NCBI GenBank assembly: GCA_026398615.1
Contig: JAPLSN010000025.1
Coordinates: forward strand, 1 to 48,955
Length of the DNA: 48,955 nucleotides
Direction: 5' to 3'
Source of the DNA: Spirochaetota bacterium
Lineage (GTDB): Bacteria; Spirochaetota; Spirochaetia; Treponematales; UBA12059
Below the pieces are notes generated by a model, which was not told the DNA's origin, searched no databases, and was given only the letters and a program-made list of their open reading frames with translations. The position numbers were made by a program, and so were the translations under genes. Shown in pieces: positions 7,545 to 14,904 of this stretch; within the stretch, counting starts at the first letter, position 1, and the number at the start of each line of letters is the position of its first letter.

Positions 7545-9157
7545 GCCTTCCTCGCTTTCTTGACCGCTTCGAGGCACTCGCGGACCATGATGACCACGGA
7601 CGGCCCTTCGTAGGCGAGTTCGCGCCTGATGGCTTCGACGTTCTTCGCGTGTTCGTTCTTGTGCGCGCGCAGGGTGACGACGTGCTCCGGCTCGATGCCG
7701 ACGCCCCTGACCAGGTTCCCGAGGCCCGACGACGGCAGGATGGTCGGCTGGGCGCCGGTCATGCCCGTGGTGCCGTTGTCGAGGATCAGCACCGTCATGT
7801 TCGTGCGGTGGGACACCGCGTCGATGAGGTTCGTGATCCCCGAGTGGTAGAAGGTGGAATCCCCGATGACGGCCACCGTCGGCCGGAGGCCCGCCTCGGA
7901 CGCTCCCCGCGCCATGCCGATGCTGGCGCCCATGTCCACGCAGGTTTCCACGGCGGAGTAGGGCGGCAGGGCCCCGAGGGTGTAGCAGCCGATGTCCGAG
8001 TTCACGGAGTGGAGCGGGTAGTCCCTGAGGACTTCCTTGAGCGCGACGAGGCTGTCGGTGTGCGGGCAGCCCGTGCAGAGCGAGGGGGGCCGCGACGGCG
8101 GCACGAGGTTCTTCACGGCGAAACCCTCGCGCTCAGGCAGGCCGAGGGCGGCGCGTACGTTGTCCGGGGAGAGTTCGCCGTCGATCGGCAGCTCGCCGGA
8201 TTCCTTGCCGAGGATCCTGGGGCTCGCGAAAGGCAGGATGCCGCGGAGTTCGCGCTCGACGAAGGGGTAACCGTCCTCGATGACGAGGAGCCGCTCGACG
8301 CCGGCGGCGAGCTTGCGGAGCTTTTCCTTGGGCATCGGGTACATCCCGATGTGGAGGTGGGACGGTTCGGCGCCCAGGGACGCGACGAGGTCGGCGAGGT
8401 TCTCCCGGTAGTACGGAAGGGCGACCCCGGTCGTGATGACGCCGAGTTTCCCGGACTTCATGGCGAGCGGGTTGGCGTCGGGGCCGTCGGAGATGGCGGC
8501 GAAGGCCTTCTGCTTTTCGATGAGTTCGCGCCAGCGCTTGCGTGCGATGGCCGGCATGAGGATCCACGACATGTCGGCGTCGGCCTTGCGGACCGGGTTC
8601 TGCGGCGTGCGCGGGCCGGTCTTCACGATGGCGCGCGCGTGCGCGAGCCGGGTGGTGATGCGGATCATCACCGGCACTTCGTGCTTTTCGGAGAGGTCGA
8701 AGGCCTTCCGCATCATGTCATAGGCTTCCTGCTGGTCGGAGGGCTCCAGGCAGATGATGCGGGCGAAGTCCGCGAGCCAGCGGCTGTCCTGCTCGTCCTG
8801 CGAGGAGTGCATGCCCGGATCGTCAGCCACAACGACGACGAAACCGCCGTTGATCCGGATGAGGGCGGAGTTGACGAAGGGATCGGCCGCGACGTTGAGG
8901 CCGACGTGCTTCATCGACGCCATGGCCCGGCGGCCCGCGTACGACGCGCCGAGCGCGGACTCGTAGGCGGTCTTTTCGTTCGCGCACCACTGGGCGACGA
9001 AGGCATTTGCCGTTCCGGCTTCGCGCGCCGCGGTTTCCTGCAGGAATTCCATGATCTCCGTCGAAGGCGTTCCCGGATAGGCGAACGCCCCGCTCAAGCC
9101 CGCGTGCACGGCCCCGAGGGCTATCGCCTCATTGCCGAGCAGGGTTTCAGTAGACAT
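7541..9157 (-). CDS. iorA: Indolepyruvate:ferredoxin oxidoreductase, alpha subunit, lacking the ferredoxin domain
   Basis: Thiamine-diphosphate enzyme subunit. The N-terminal pyrimidine-binding domain (GNEAIALGAVHAGLSGAFAYPGTPSTE), a central 'SLCTGCPHTDSL' motif, and the ThDP/Mg motif GDSTFYHSG followed about 25 residues later by DNGTTGMTGAQPT all match IorA. Usual IorA proteins continue for some 60-100 residues into a C-terminal two-[4Fe-4S] ferredoxin domain. This one stops at residue 538 (LEAVKKARKA) with no cysteine cluster. The stop overlaps iorB in the normal way, so this is a true end rather than an obvious frameshift. AAGGAG precedes the ATG. Electron exit must use another iron-sulphur protein. 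Confidence 0.88.
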   Translation of the reverse strand: MSTETLLGNEAIALGAVHAGLSGAFAYPGTPSTEIMEFLQETAAREAGTANAFVAQWCANEKTAYESALGASYAGRRAMASMKHVGLNVAADPFVNSALIRINGGFVVVVADDPGMHSSQDEQDSRWLADFARIICLEPSDQQEAYDMMRKAFDLSEKHEVPVMIRITTRLAHARAIVKTGPRTPQNPVRKADADMSWILMPAIARKRWRELIEKQKAFAAISDGPDANPLAMKSGKLGVITTGVALPYYRENLADLVASLGAEPSHLHIGMYPMPKEKLRKLAAGVERLLVIEDGYPFVERELRGILPFASPRILGKESGELPIDGELSPDNVRAALGLPEREGFAVKNLVPPSRPPSLCTGCPHTDSLVALKEVLRDYPLHSVNSDIGCYTLGALPPYSAVETCVDMGASIGMARGASEAGLRPTVAVIGDSTFYHSGITNLIDAVSHRTNMTVLILDNGTTGMTGAQPTILPSSGLGNLVRGVGIEPEHVVTLRAHKNEHAKNVEAIRRELAYEGPSVVIMVRECLEAVKKARKA

Positions 9158-9210
9158 CGATTATCTCCTTGGCGCGTTCGGCGCCGGTTCTCCGTGGAGG
9201 GGGCGGGACT

Positions 9211-10563
9211 TCAGAAGTACAGCTCGTATTCCTGCGCGGTCGGCGCGTTGTACACGTACTCGGCTTCCTTGAGTTTCATCGCGATCCAGGCTTCCACGAG
9301 TTCCCTGGGGAACACCGGCGAAAGGTAGTCGTTGTCCTTCTTGAGGCCCCTGAGGACGAGGTCGAGGCGCGTGGGGAAGGTGTTGCGGGCGCTCTCGTGG
9401 GCGGTGTTGTAGCCGGCCTTGACCGGGTCGAGCCCGCGCCTGATGCCGTCGATGCCCGCCAGGAGCATGGCCGCGAGGAAGAAGTAGACGTTGGCCGTGG
9501 CGTCGCCCGTGCGGAACTCGATGCGGCTTTCGCCCTTCTTGAGGTAGCCGGGGATGCGGATGGCCGCGCAGCGGCTGCCCTTGGCGAAGGTGGCGGAGAC
9601 GGGGGCTTCGTAGCCTGGGACCAGGCGCCTGTAGCTGTTGGTGCTCGGGTTGGACCACGCCAGGAGGGAACCGGAGTAGGCATGCTCGAGGACGCCGGCG
9701 GTGTAGGCGAGCCCGGCTTCGGAGAGGCCGTAGAGTCCATCGCCGGGGAAGATGGAAGCGCCGCCCTTTTCCACGAACTGGTGTACGTGGAGACCCGAGC
9801 CCGCGATCTTGTACATCGGCTTGGGCATGAAGGTGACGTGGAGGCCGAGCTCGTCGGCGCAGTTGCGGATGATCCACTTGGCGAGGGTCACCGAGTCGGC
9901 GGCCTTGAGGATGGATATGAAGTTGAGCTCGATTTCGAGCTGGGCCGCCCCGACCTCGTGGTGATGGTACTTGACCGGGATCCCGGCTTCTTCCATGAGC
10001 TTGACGGACATGTTGCGCAGTTGTCCGTACTTGTCGTCCGGGTGGATGCGGTGGTAGCCCTTGGACAGGCCGAAGCGGGGCCGGTCCTCGGAATTCTCGC
10101 CGATGCCTTCGGAGGATTCCACGAAGTAGTAGGAATGGTCGACGGTCGCGGAGTAGCGGACATCGTCGAAGACGAAGAATTCGAGCTCGACGAGCATCTT
10201 CGCGTCGTCGCCGATGCCTGTTTCCCGGAGCTGCTCGAGGGCCCTGCGGGCGATGGCGCGCGGGTACTGCTCGAAGGGCTTGCCTTCGGTGGTTTCGACG
10301 TCGCAGAAGGCGTGGAGAATGCTGAAACCGTCCCGGGTTTCGACGAAGGCGGTGGAGAGGTCGGGGATCGCGACCATGTCCGAGGAGTGGGTCTGTGCGA
10401 AGCCGAAGTTGGACGCGTCGAACCCGATGCCGTCCTTGAGCACCTTGTCGGTGATGTACGCGCGGGGAAGGGATACCGAGTGGAGGACGCCGTGGACGTC
10501 GACCACGAGCATGCTCAGGTAATCTATGGACGATATATCGTTCGAGTATTTGGACAGCTCCAT
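9211..10563 (-). CDS. glnA: Glutamine synthetase-like protein (type I fold), first gene of the ior operon
   Basis: About 450 residues with the glutamine synthetase plan: N-terminal beta-grasp with GFDASNFGF and SDMVAIPD, then ELEFFVFDD, 'HHHEVGAAQLEIE', GSGLHVHQF, 'NSYRRLVPGYEAPV' and 'RIEFRTGDATANVYF'. The usual NRSAAVRIP appears as SRCAAIRIP, and the Tyr used for adenylylation is absent, so it would not be controlled by GlnE. ATG at 10563 follows AAGGAG by 9 nt; the longer frame adds a basic, unlikely tail. It lies 53 bp upstream of iorA. Ammonia assimilation during amino-acid fermentation is plausible, but a gamma-glutamyl-amine ligase is an alternative. Confidence 0.82.
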   Translation of the reverse strand: MELSKYSNDISSIDYLSMLVVDVHGVLHSVSLPRAYITDKVLKDGIGFDASNFGFAQTHSSDMVAIPDLSTAFVETRDGFSILHAFCDVETTEGKPFEQYPRAIARRALEQLRETGIGDDAKMLVELEFFVFDDVRYSATVDHSYYFVESSEGIGENSEDRPRFGLSKGYHRIHPDDKYGQLRNMSVKLMEEAGIPVKYHHHEVGAAQLEIELNFISILKAADSVTLAKWIIRNCADELGLHVTFMPKPMYKIAGSGLHVHQFVEKGGASIFPGDGLYGLSEAGLAYTAGVLEHAYSGSLLAWSNPSTNSYRRLVPGYEAPVSATFAKGSRCAAIRIPGYLKKGESRIEFRTGDATANVYFFLAAMLLAGIDGIRRGLDPVKAGYNTAHESARNTFPTRLDLVLRGLKKDNDYLSPVFPRELVEAWIAMKLKEAEYVYNAPTAQEYELYF

Positions 10564-10606
10564 TGAGTAACTCCTTGTGTGGCCGTGTAGCTGGATGCTA
10601 CAGCGC

Positions 10607-10637
10607 TTTTTACGTCTGGGCAATGAAAAAGCGTCAA
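10607..10637 (-). promoter_or_regulatory. Candidate sigma70-type promoter of the glutamine synthetase/ior operon
   Basis: On the minus strand TTGACG (10637-10632) is followed after 19 nt by TAAAAA (10612-10607), about 45 bp before the glnA-like start. The spacer is longer than ideal, so the exact -10 is uncertain. Confidence 0.35.
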
Positions 10638-10640
10638 TTC

Positions 10641-10668
10641 TAGCGGAAAATGGCCGATATTTTCGCTA
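10641..10668. promoter_or_regulatory. Operator-like inverted repeat upstream of the glutamine synthetase-like gene
   Basis: TAGCGGAAAAT (10641-10651) mirrors ATTTTCGCTA (10659-10668) with one bulged base and a 7-bp centre. It sits immediately upstream of the proposed -35, a position typical for an activator. No T-tract is attached, so it is not an obvious terminator for the upstream UbiA-family gene. Confidence 0.4.
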
Positions 10669-10757
10669 AACCGGTCAAATTTCGCTTCATTTCTTGAAAA
10701 AACATGAGATTTCAGTTGTTTCCGGAAATGTCTCGTGAATGACCGGAGAGGAGGAAC

Positions 10758-11681
10758 TCAGAACCGGATGAAGCCCGCCGCAACGGCGGCGCTGAACAGG
10801 ATGAAGAGCCTGCTCACGGAACGCATCGTCGCGCCTTTCGTTTCGTGGGAAAAACCGCGTGAGAGCATCCGGTACAGGATCGGAGCGGAAAGGATGAGCG
10901 CGGGAATGGCGGTGATGAGGACGAAGCCCGGGAGGATGCCGGCCGCGGCCAGCGCCAGCGCCGTTGCCCAAGCCAGGCTGGTTTCGGCGATCAGGATGGC
11001 CACCGCAATCGGTCCGGCGTCCAGGATGCCCCCGTCCGGGTCGCGGCGCGAGAGCAGCACGGCGAGGGTTGAACGACCGGACGCCTCGTCGCCGATCGCG
11101 TCGCAGAGATTGTTGGCCGAGAGGATGCCGGCGATGAAGAGGCTCGAAGCGAGGCCGGCCAGGGCGGCGTCGCGGGTCAGGTTTCCGGCCTGGATGAAAT
11201 ATGCGACCAGGAACAGGACTTCCCCCAGGAAACCACCGGCGAAAACCTCGCCGAGCGGTGTCCGCGAAATGGGGAACGGGCCTCCAGTGTAGGCGAATCC
11301 GACGAGCATGCAGACGAAGCCGACCGGAACGAGCCATCCCCCCGCGAAGATTGCGATGACGATGCCCAGGGCTCCCGCGAGCGCGTAGAGCCCGAACGAG
11401 GCGAGAAGGGCCTGGCCGGGGTCGGCAAGTTCATGAACGAGGATCTTGTCGCGCTCGCGGTTGTGCCCGGTCCGGTCCGTGCCCCGGAGCCAGTCGAAGT
11501 AGGAATTGAAGCCGGTAGCGCCCATGTCCACGCACAGGGAGGCAATCAGGGTAAGGGCGAACAGGAAAGGGTCGAAGCGCCCGGTGTGGCGGACGGCGAG
11601 GAGGGTCGCGAGGCAAAGGGTGGAGAGGCTCACGACTTTCGTGCGCAGTTCGACGATGGCGGTAAATTGGCTGAAGGTCAC
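10758..11681 (-). CDS. UbiA-family prenyltransferase, MenA-like
   Basis: Polytopic membrane prenyltransferase of 307 residues. The first Asp-rich motif is NSYFDWLRGTDR near residue 58, and the second is NNLCDAIGDEASGRSTLAV near residue 190. Both resemble MenA (1,4-dihydroxy-2-naphthoate polyprenyltransferase), which transfers a polyprenyl chain to a naphthoate ring. The start is GTG at 11681, eight bases after GGAGGG. No menaquinone gene lies nearby, and its neighbours are unrelated. The substrate is therefore open; another aromatic acceptor is possible. Confidence 0.75.
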   Translation of the reverse strand: MTFSQFTAIVELRTKVVSLSTLCLATLLAVRHTGRFDPFLFALTLIASLCVDMGATGFNSYFDWLRGTDRTGHNRERDKILVHELADPGQALLASFGLYALAGALGIVIAIFAGGWLVPVGFVCMLVGFAYTGGPFPISRTPLGEVFAGGFLGEVLFLVAYFIQAGNLTRDAALAGLASSLFIAGILSANNLCDAIGDEASGRSTLAVLLSRRDPDGGILDAGPIAVAILIAETSLAWATALALAAAGILPGFVLITAIPALILSAPILYRMLSRGFSHETKGATMRSVSRLFILFSAAVAAGFIRF

Positions 11682-11711
11682 GCGTTATCCCTCCCACGGC
11701 GGGCCATTCCC

Positions 11712-11740
11712 TTTGTAGCGCCTGCCCGCATCCTAGTCAA
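11712..11740 (-). promoter_or_regulatory. Sigma70-type promoter for the UbiA-family gene
   Basis: TTGACT (11740-11735), a 17-bp spacer, and TACAAA (11717-11712) on the minus strand, ending about 30 bp before the GTG start. Close to consensus at both boxes. Confidence 0.6.
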
Positions 11741-11776
11741 CGGGGAACGTCCGTACCGATTTGGTGTCGCCCAATC

Positions 11777-11804
11777 TTGTGCGAATGCCGACATTCTATA
11801 TATT
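11777..11804 (+). promoter_or_regulatory. Promoter for the GGDEF/EAL gene
   Basis: TTGTGC (11777-11782), 16 bp, TATATT (11799-11804). Initiation would fall near 11811, leaving a leader of only about 8 nt that begins at the GGAG ribosome-binding sequence before ATG 11819. Confidence 0.45.
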
Positions 11805-11818
11805 GTGTCAGGAGCATC

Positions 11819-13327
11819 ATGAGCGATACACACGACCACAAGAGCCGCCTTGGCTTCCTCGAAAAAGAGATCGATCTCCTCAGGGTGCAGAACCAGCGGC
11901 TTTCCGAGCTCCTGTCCGAGCAGGAGCGGCGCCACCGCGATCTCGAGGAGCGTCTGTCCGTGGACGCGAGGAGCGGACTTCCGAACCATCTCCGGCTGAG
12001 CCACGAGCTGGACGCCGACCTGTCCGCGGCCCGGAACGGCACGGAGCGGATCGCCGTCGTCATCCTGAAGCTCGATTCGCGCATGACCCTCATGACCAAG
12101 ACGATGAAGCCGACGGTCATCGAGTGGATACTGTACCAGACGGGGCAGCGGCTCCTCGAGGCGATCGGACCCGGCGACAGCCTCTACCACGCCCGGGACG
12201 ACGAGTTCGTGCTCGTGTACCGCTCCGTATCGGACGCGAACGCGCTCCGGACCCGCATCGCGGCGGCCGTGGACGTGGTCGGGAAACCTCACGTGTTCTC
12301 CGGCTACCACCTCGCCATCGGCTGCGTCGCCGGGGCGGCCATCTTTCCCGACCACGGGCTCGACCGCAGCCGCCTCCTCCACAACGCCGACATCGCCCTG
12401 GAATACGCCAGGAGCAAGGGGCGGAGCGTCAAGTTCTTCTCGGAGCGCATCCGGGAATCGGTCGTGGAGAAAATGGAGCTCCAGAACGCCATCCTCAAGG
12501 CGCTCGAATCCCAGGCCATCAAGGAAATCTCCAGGCAGTTCCTCGTGTTCTTCCAGCCCATCGTGACGCTCGGCGAGATCGGGAAGGATTCCGTGAGGAT
12601 CGAGCGCGTCGACGCCGAGGTCCTCATACGCTGGGACCATCCGACGCGGGGTCTGCTCGGCCCGAACCTCTTCATCCCGACGGCCGAGGAGACGGGGCTC
12701 ATCATCCCCATCGGGAACTGGGTGCTGTACCGGACCGCGGAGATCCTCCGGGAGTGGAGCTCGGGCGCGCTCGGCGAAGTCAGGCTCTCCGTCAACATTT
12801 CGCCGAGGCAGTTCGCGAGCGACCACCTCTTCGAAAACGTGAAACGCGTAATGCAGCGCGAGGGGCGGGAGCGCCTCAAGTTCGAGATCACCGAGTCCTG
12901 CCTCATGGACGACCCCATGCTGGCGGTGGCGCGCATGGGGCGGCTCAAGTCCGAGGGCGTGAGTTTCTCGGTGGACGATTTCGGGACCGGCTATTCTTCC
13001 TTGAGCTACCTGAGCAAACTTCCGGTCTCATCCCTCAAGATCGACCAGTCCTTCGTGCGCCACATCGAGAAGTCGAAGCAGGACAGGACCATCGTGCGGA
13101 CCATCCTGTCCCTCGGCAGGGAGATGAACTTCGACGTCGTCTGCGAGGGCGTCGAGAACGAGCAGCAGATCCGCATCCTTTCGGAGGATGGCTGCTCGTG
13201 CATCCAGGGCTACATCTTCGGGCGGCCCATGCCCGCGCAGGAATTCCGCCTGGTCTGCGAGGAATTCCTCCGCAAGCCGGTGAGCTTCGACCGGCTCAAG
13301 GCCCTTTCCATGGCGAACATGGTTTGA
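11819..13327 (+). CDS. c-di-GMP phosphodiesterase: degenerate GGDEF plus EAL domains
   Basis: Cytoplasmic protein of 502 residues with no membrane segment. Residues 8-48 form a likely coiled coil. About 49-210 is a GGDEF-type domain whose signature reads RDDEF (126-130), so cyclase activity is unlikely. About 220-485 is an EAL domain with EVL (267-269), NISPRQF, ITES (E359), DDFGTGYSSLSYL (386-398), KIDQSFV, EGVE and QGYIFGRPMP. The metal and catalytic residues all look intact, so hydrolysis of c-di-GMP to pGpG is expected, perhaps tuned by the inactive GGDEF. ATG 11819 follows AGGAG. It is divergent from the UbiA gene and apparently monocistronic. Confidence 0.88.
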   Translation: MSDTHDHKSRLGFLEKEIDLLRVQNQRLSELLSEQERRHRDLEERLSVDARSGLPNHLRLSHELDADLSAARNGTERIAVVILKLDSRMTLMTKTMKPTVIEWILYQTGQRLLEAIGPGDSLYHARDDEFVLVYRSVSDANALRTRIAAAVDVVGKPHVFSGYHLAIGCVAGAAIFPDHGLDRSRLLHNADIALEYARSKGRSVKFFSERIRESVVEKMELQNAILKALESQAIKEISRQFLVFFQPIVTLGEIGKDSVRIERVDAEVLIRWDHPTRGLLGPNLFIPTAEETGLIIPIGNWVLYRTAEILREWSSGALGEVRLSVNISPRQFASDHLFENVKRVMQREGRERLKFEITESCLMDDPMLAVARMGRLKSEGVSFSVDDFGTGYSSLSYLSKLPVSSLKIDQSFVRHIEKSKQDRTIVRTILSLGREMNFDVVCEGVENEQQIRILSEDGCSCIQGYIFGRPMPAQEFRLVCEEFLRKPVSFDRLKALSMANMV

Positions 13328-13435
13328 GGCCGCGACGCCTTCCCCGCGTACAGTCTCGCTTGACGGCAGGACCCGCTTCGCGGCAGAGTGCCCCCGGACA
13401 TGCGCCGGCGTTCCGGCTCAAGCGGAGGTTCCCGG

Positions 13436-14653
13436 TTGAAAACCCGAATTCGTTCGATCCTTGCCGTGGCTGTGGTTGCAGCGGCAGTGCTATCCGGTTG
13501 CGGGAAGTGTACGGGTCCCGCCGCGGCGAAGGGGGTCCGCGCGGCCTTCCGCGTCGCGATAGTCGTACCCCGGTCCGGGTCGGCCGCTTCCCTTGAGGCG
13601 GCGGGAAAGGTGCGCTCCCTCGAAGCGACCTTCGGCAAGGCATCCGAAGGCGGGATGCTGTCCGTCTTCGAACCGGAGTACGCGGCCGGGGAAGCGGCCC
13701 GAGAATCCTGGATCGCCGCGGTCGCGGCGCTGGCCGACGACCCCGGATTGAAGGCCGTCATCGTGGCGCCCTCGCCCGTCGGCACGGCCGAAGCCTTCAG
13801 GCGGATCGCGGAGAAAAGGCCCGGGTTGCTGCGCCTGGCGCTCGCGTCCTGCGAGGATCCCCAGGCCATGCAATTCGCCTCCACCCTCGTCGTCGACGCC
13901 GATTTCGTGGCGCAGGGCTACGCGGCCGCGCTCGCGGCTTCACGTCGTTCGGCCGTCGTCTTTGTCGAGACGGGAAGGGACCCGGGTTCCGAAGCCCGGG
14001 CGCGGATGAAGGCGGTCATGAAGGCGACGCTCGCCGACGAGGGGGTCCCCTTCGTCGAACTGGACGGCGCGAAGGCGAGGGCTGACCGGAAGCCGGGGGT
14101 CTTCGCCGCGTTCGCGGATGCCGCGGTCGCCGACGCCGCCAGGCGCTACGGCGGCCGCGTCGGTTTCTTCGTGCCTGAACAGGTCTCATGGATCGCCTTT
14201 TCGGAAGCAGCCCGGGGAACCGGAGCCGTCATGCTCGGATCTCAGGACCCTTCGCTTGTCGCCCTCGCCGCCGGACTCGGCCTTCCTCCGCCCGCGGAAA
14301 CCATGGGAGCCGCGGCGTATGCGGAGGCTTCGGCCAAGGAGCTGGAAGCGCGGTTTTCCCCGACGGGTTTTCTCGTTTGCGACGAAGGGGCAGCCGCGTT
14401 TCTCCTGGAAAGGTCGGTTGCCCTCGCCGCAATCATGGTTGAAAAAAAGTCACCAGCCGATTATGTCGAAGCGTGGAACGCCGCGATGCCGGGTCCGGTT
14501 TCCGGAGGACCCCTTGCCAGCCATTTCATCGATCCGTCGATCGGCGTCCGCGCCCGCAACCATATCCTGGTGGGACTGCCCCTGCGCGGCATCGGCATTT
14601 CTATCGATAGGAACCGGGAAGCTCCGCAGCAGCTTTACCGGTTTAAGCCGTGA
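13436..14653 (+). CDS. DUF3798-like lipoprotein, paralogue of the downstream binding protein
   Basis: TTG at 13436, seven bases after GGAGG, gives a clean lipoprotein signal: basic KTRIR, a hydrophobic run, and the lipobox LSGC with Cys22. The longer ATG frame at 13388 would bury that signal. The body matches the protein at 14905 in order and motifs: 'EDPQAMQFASTLVVDADFVAQGY' against 'EDPLVIQSAADLAMSADFVSRGY', and 'DPSIGVRARNHILVGL' near the end against 'DANTGVRAKNQILVYM'. It is richer in Ala/Arg than its paralogue, suggesting relaxed constraint or long divergence. Its role may be a membrane-tethered binding protein or ligand sensor for the same transporter; no function is established for DUF3798. 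Confidence 0.75.
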   Translation: MKTRIRSILAVAVVAAAVLSGCGKCTGPAAAKGVRAAFRVAIVVPRSGSAASLEAAGKVRSLEATFGKASEGGMLSVFEPEYAAGEAARESWIAAVAALADDPGLKAVIVAPSPVGTAEAFRRIAEKRPGLLRLALASCEDPQAMQFASTLVVDADFVAQGYAAALAASRRSAVVFVETGRDPGSEARARMKAVMKATLADEGVPFVELDGAKARADRKPGVFAAFADAAVADAARRYGGRVGFFVPEQVSWIAFSEAARGTGAVMLGSQDPSLVALAAGLGLPPPAETMGAAAYAEASAKELEARFSPTGFLVCDEGAAAFLLERSVALAAIMVEKKSPADYVEAWNAAMPGPVSGGPLASHFIDPSIGVRARNHILVGLPLRGIGISIDRNREAPQQLYRFKP

Positions 14654-14839
14654 GTTTTACGGTCTCCAGGGGCGTGGACTGCTTGACGGTCTTTTCATGG
14701 CATACCGGGCATGTCACCGGAAATGGATGCGGTGGAAATCGATTGCGGTCAAAAGGTTGCCTTTTCCAAGTACGTCTGCATTTTGAAAGGGCCTCAATGG
14801 TCAAATAGTCTGGATCCAGCTTCCCAGAGGGCTTACCAC

Positions 14840-14867
14840 TTGACGTCGTTTTCCATTATGCTACAAT
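14840..14867 (+). promoter_or_regulatory. Strong sigma70-type promoter of the DUF3798 ABC operon
   Basis: TTGACG (14840-14845), a 16-bp spacer and TACAAT (14862-14867), 38 bp before the ATG at 14905. The best promoter match noticed in the window. It is flanked by an 8-bp inverted repeat, AATGGTCA (14796-14803) and TGACCATT (14879-14886), which could be a looping operator or chance. Nothing else was recognised in the 14654-14904 gap. Confidence 0.7.
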
Positions 14868-14904
14868 GAATGCGTCTCTGACCATTTAGCCACAAGGAGG
14901 CTGT

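Noticed and set aside
4715-9328. Long plus-strand open frames (490 and 559 residues) over the acyl-CoA synthetase and iorA
   Set aside because: Mirror frames of well-supported minus-strand genes; no ribosome-binding site, no motif, biased composition.
9169-10566. 465-residue plus-strand frame over the glutamine synthetase-like gene
   Set aside because: Antisense to a gene with intact family motifs; Val/Gly/Glu-rich shadow translation.
13328-13435. TTGACG at about 13363 as a promoter for the DUF3798-like lipoprotein
   Set aside because: No acceptable -10 at the right distance (only GCAGAG-like sequence).
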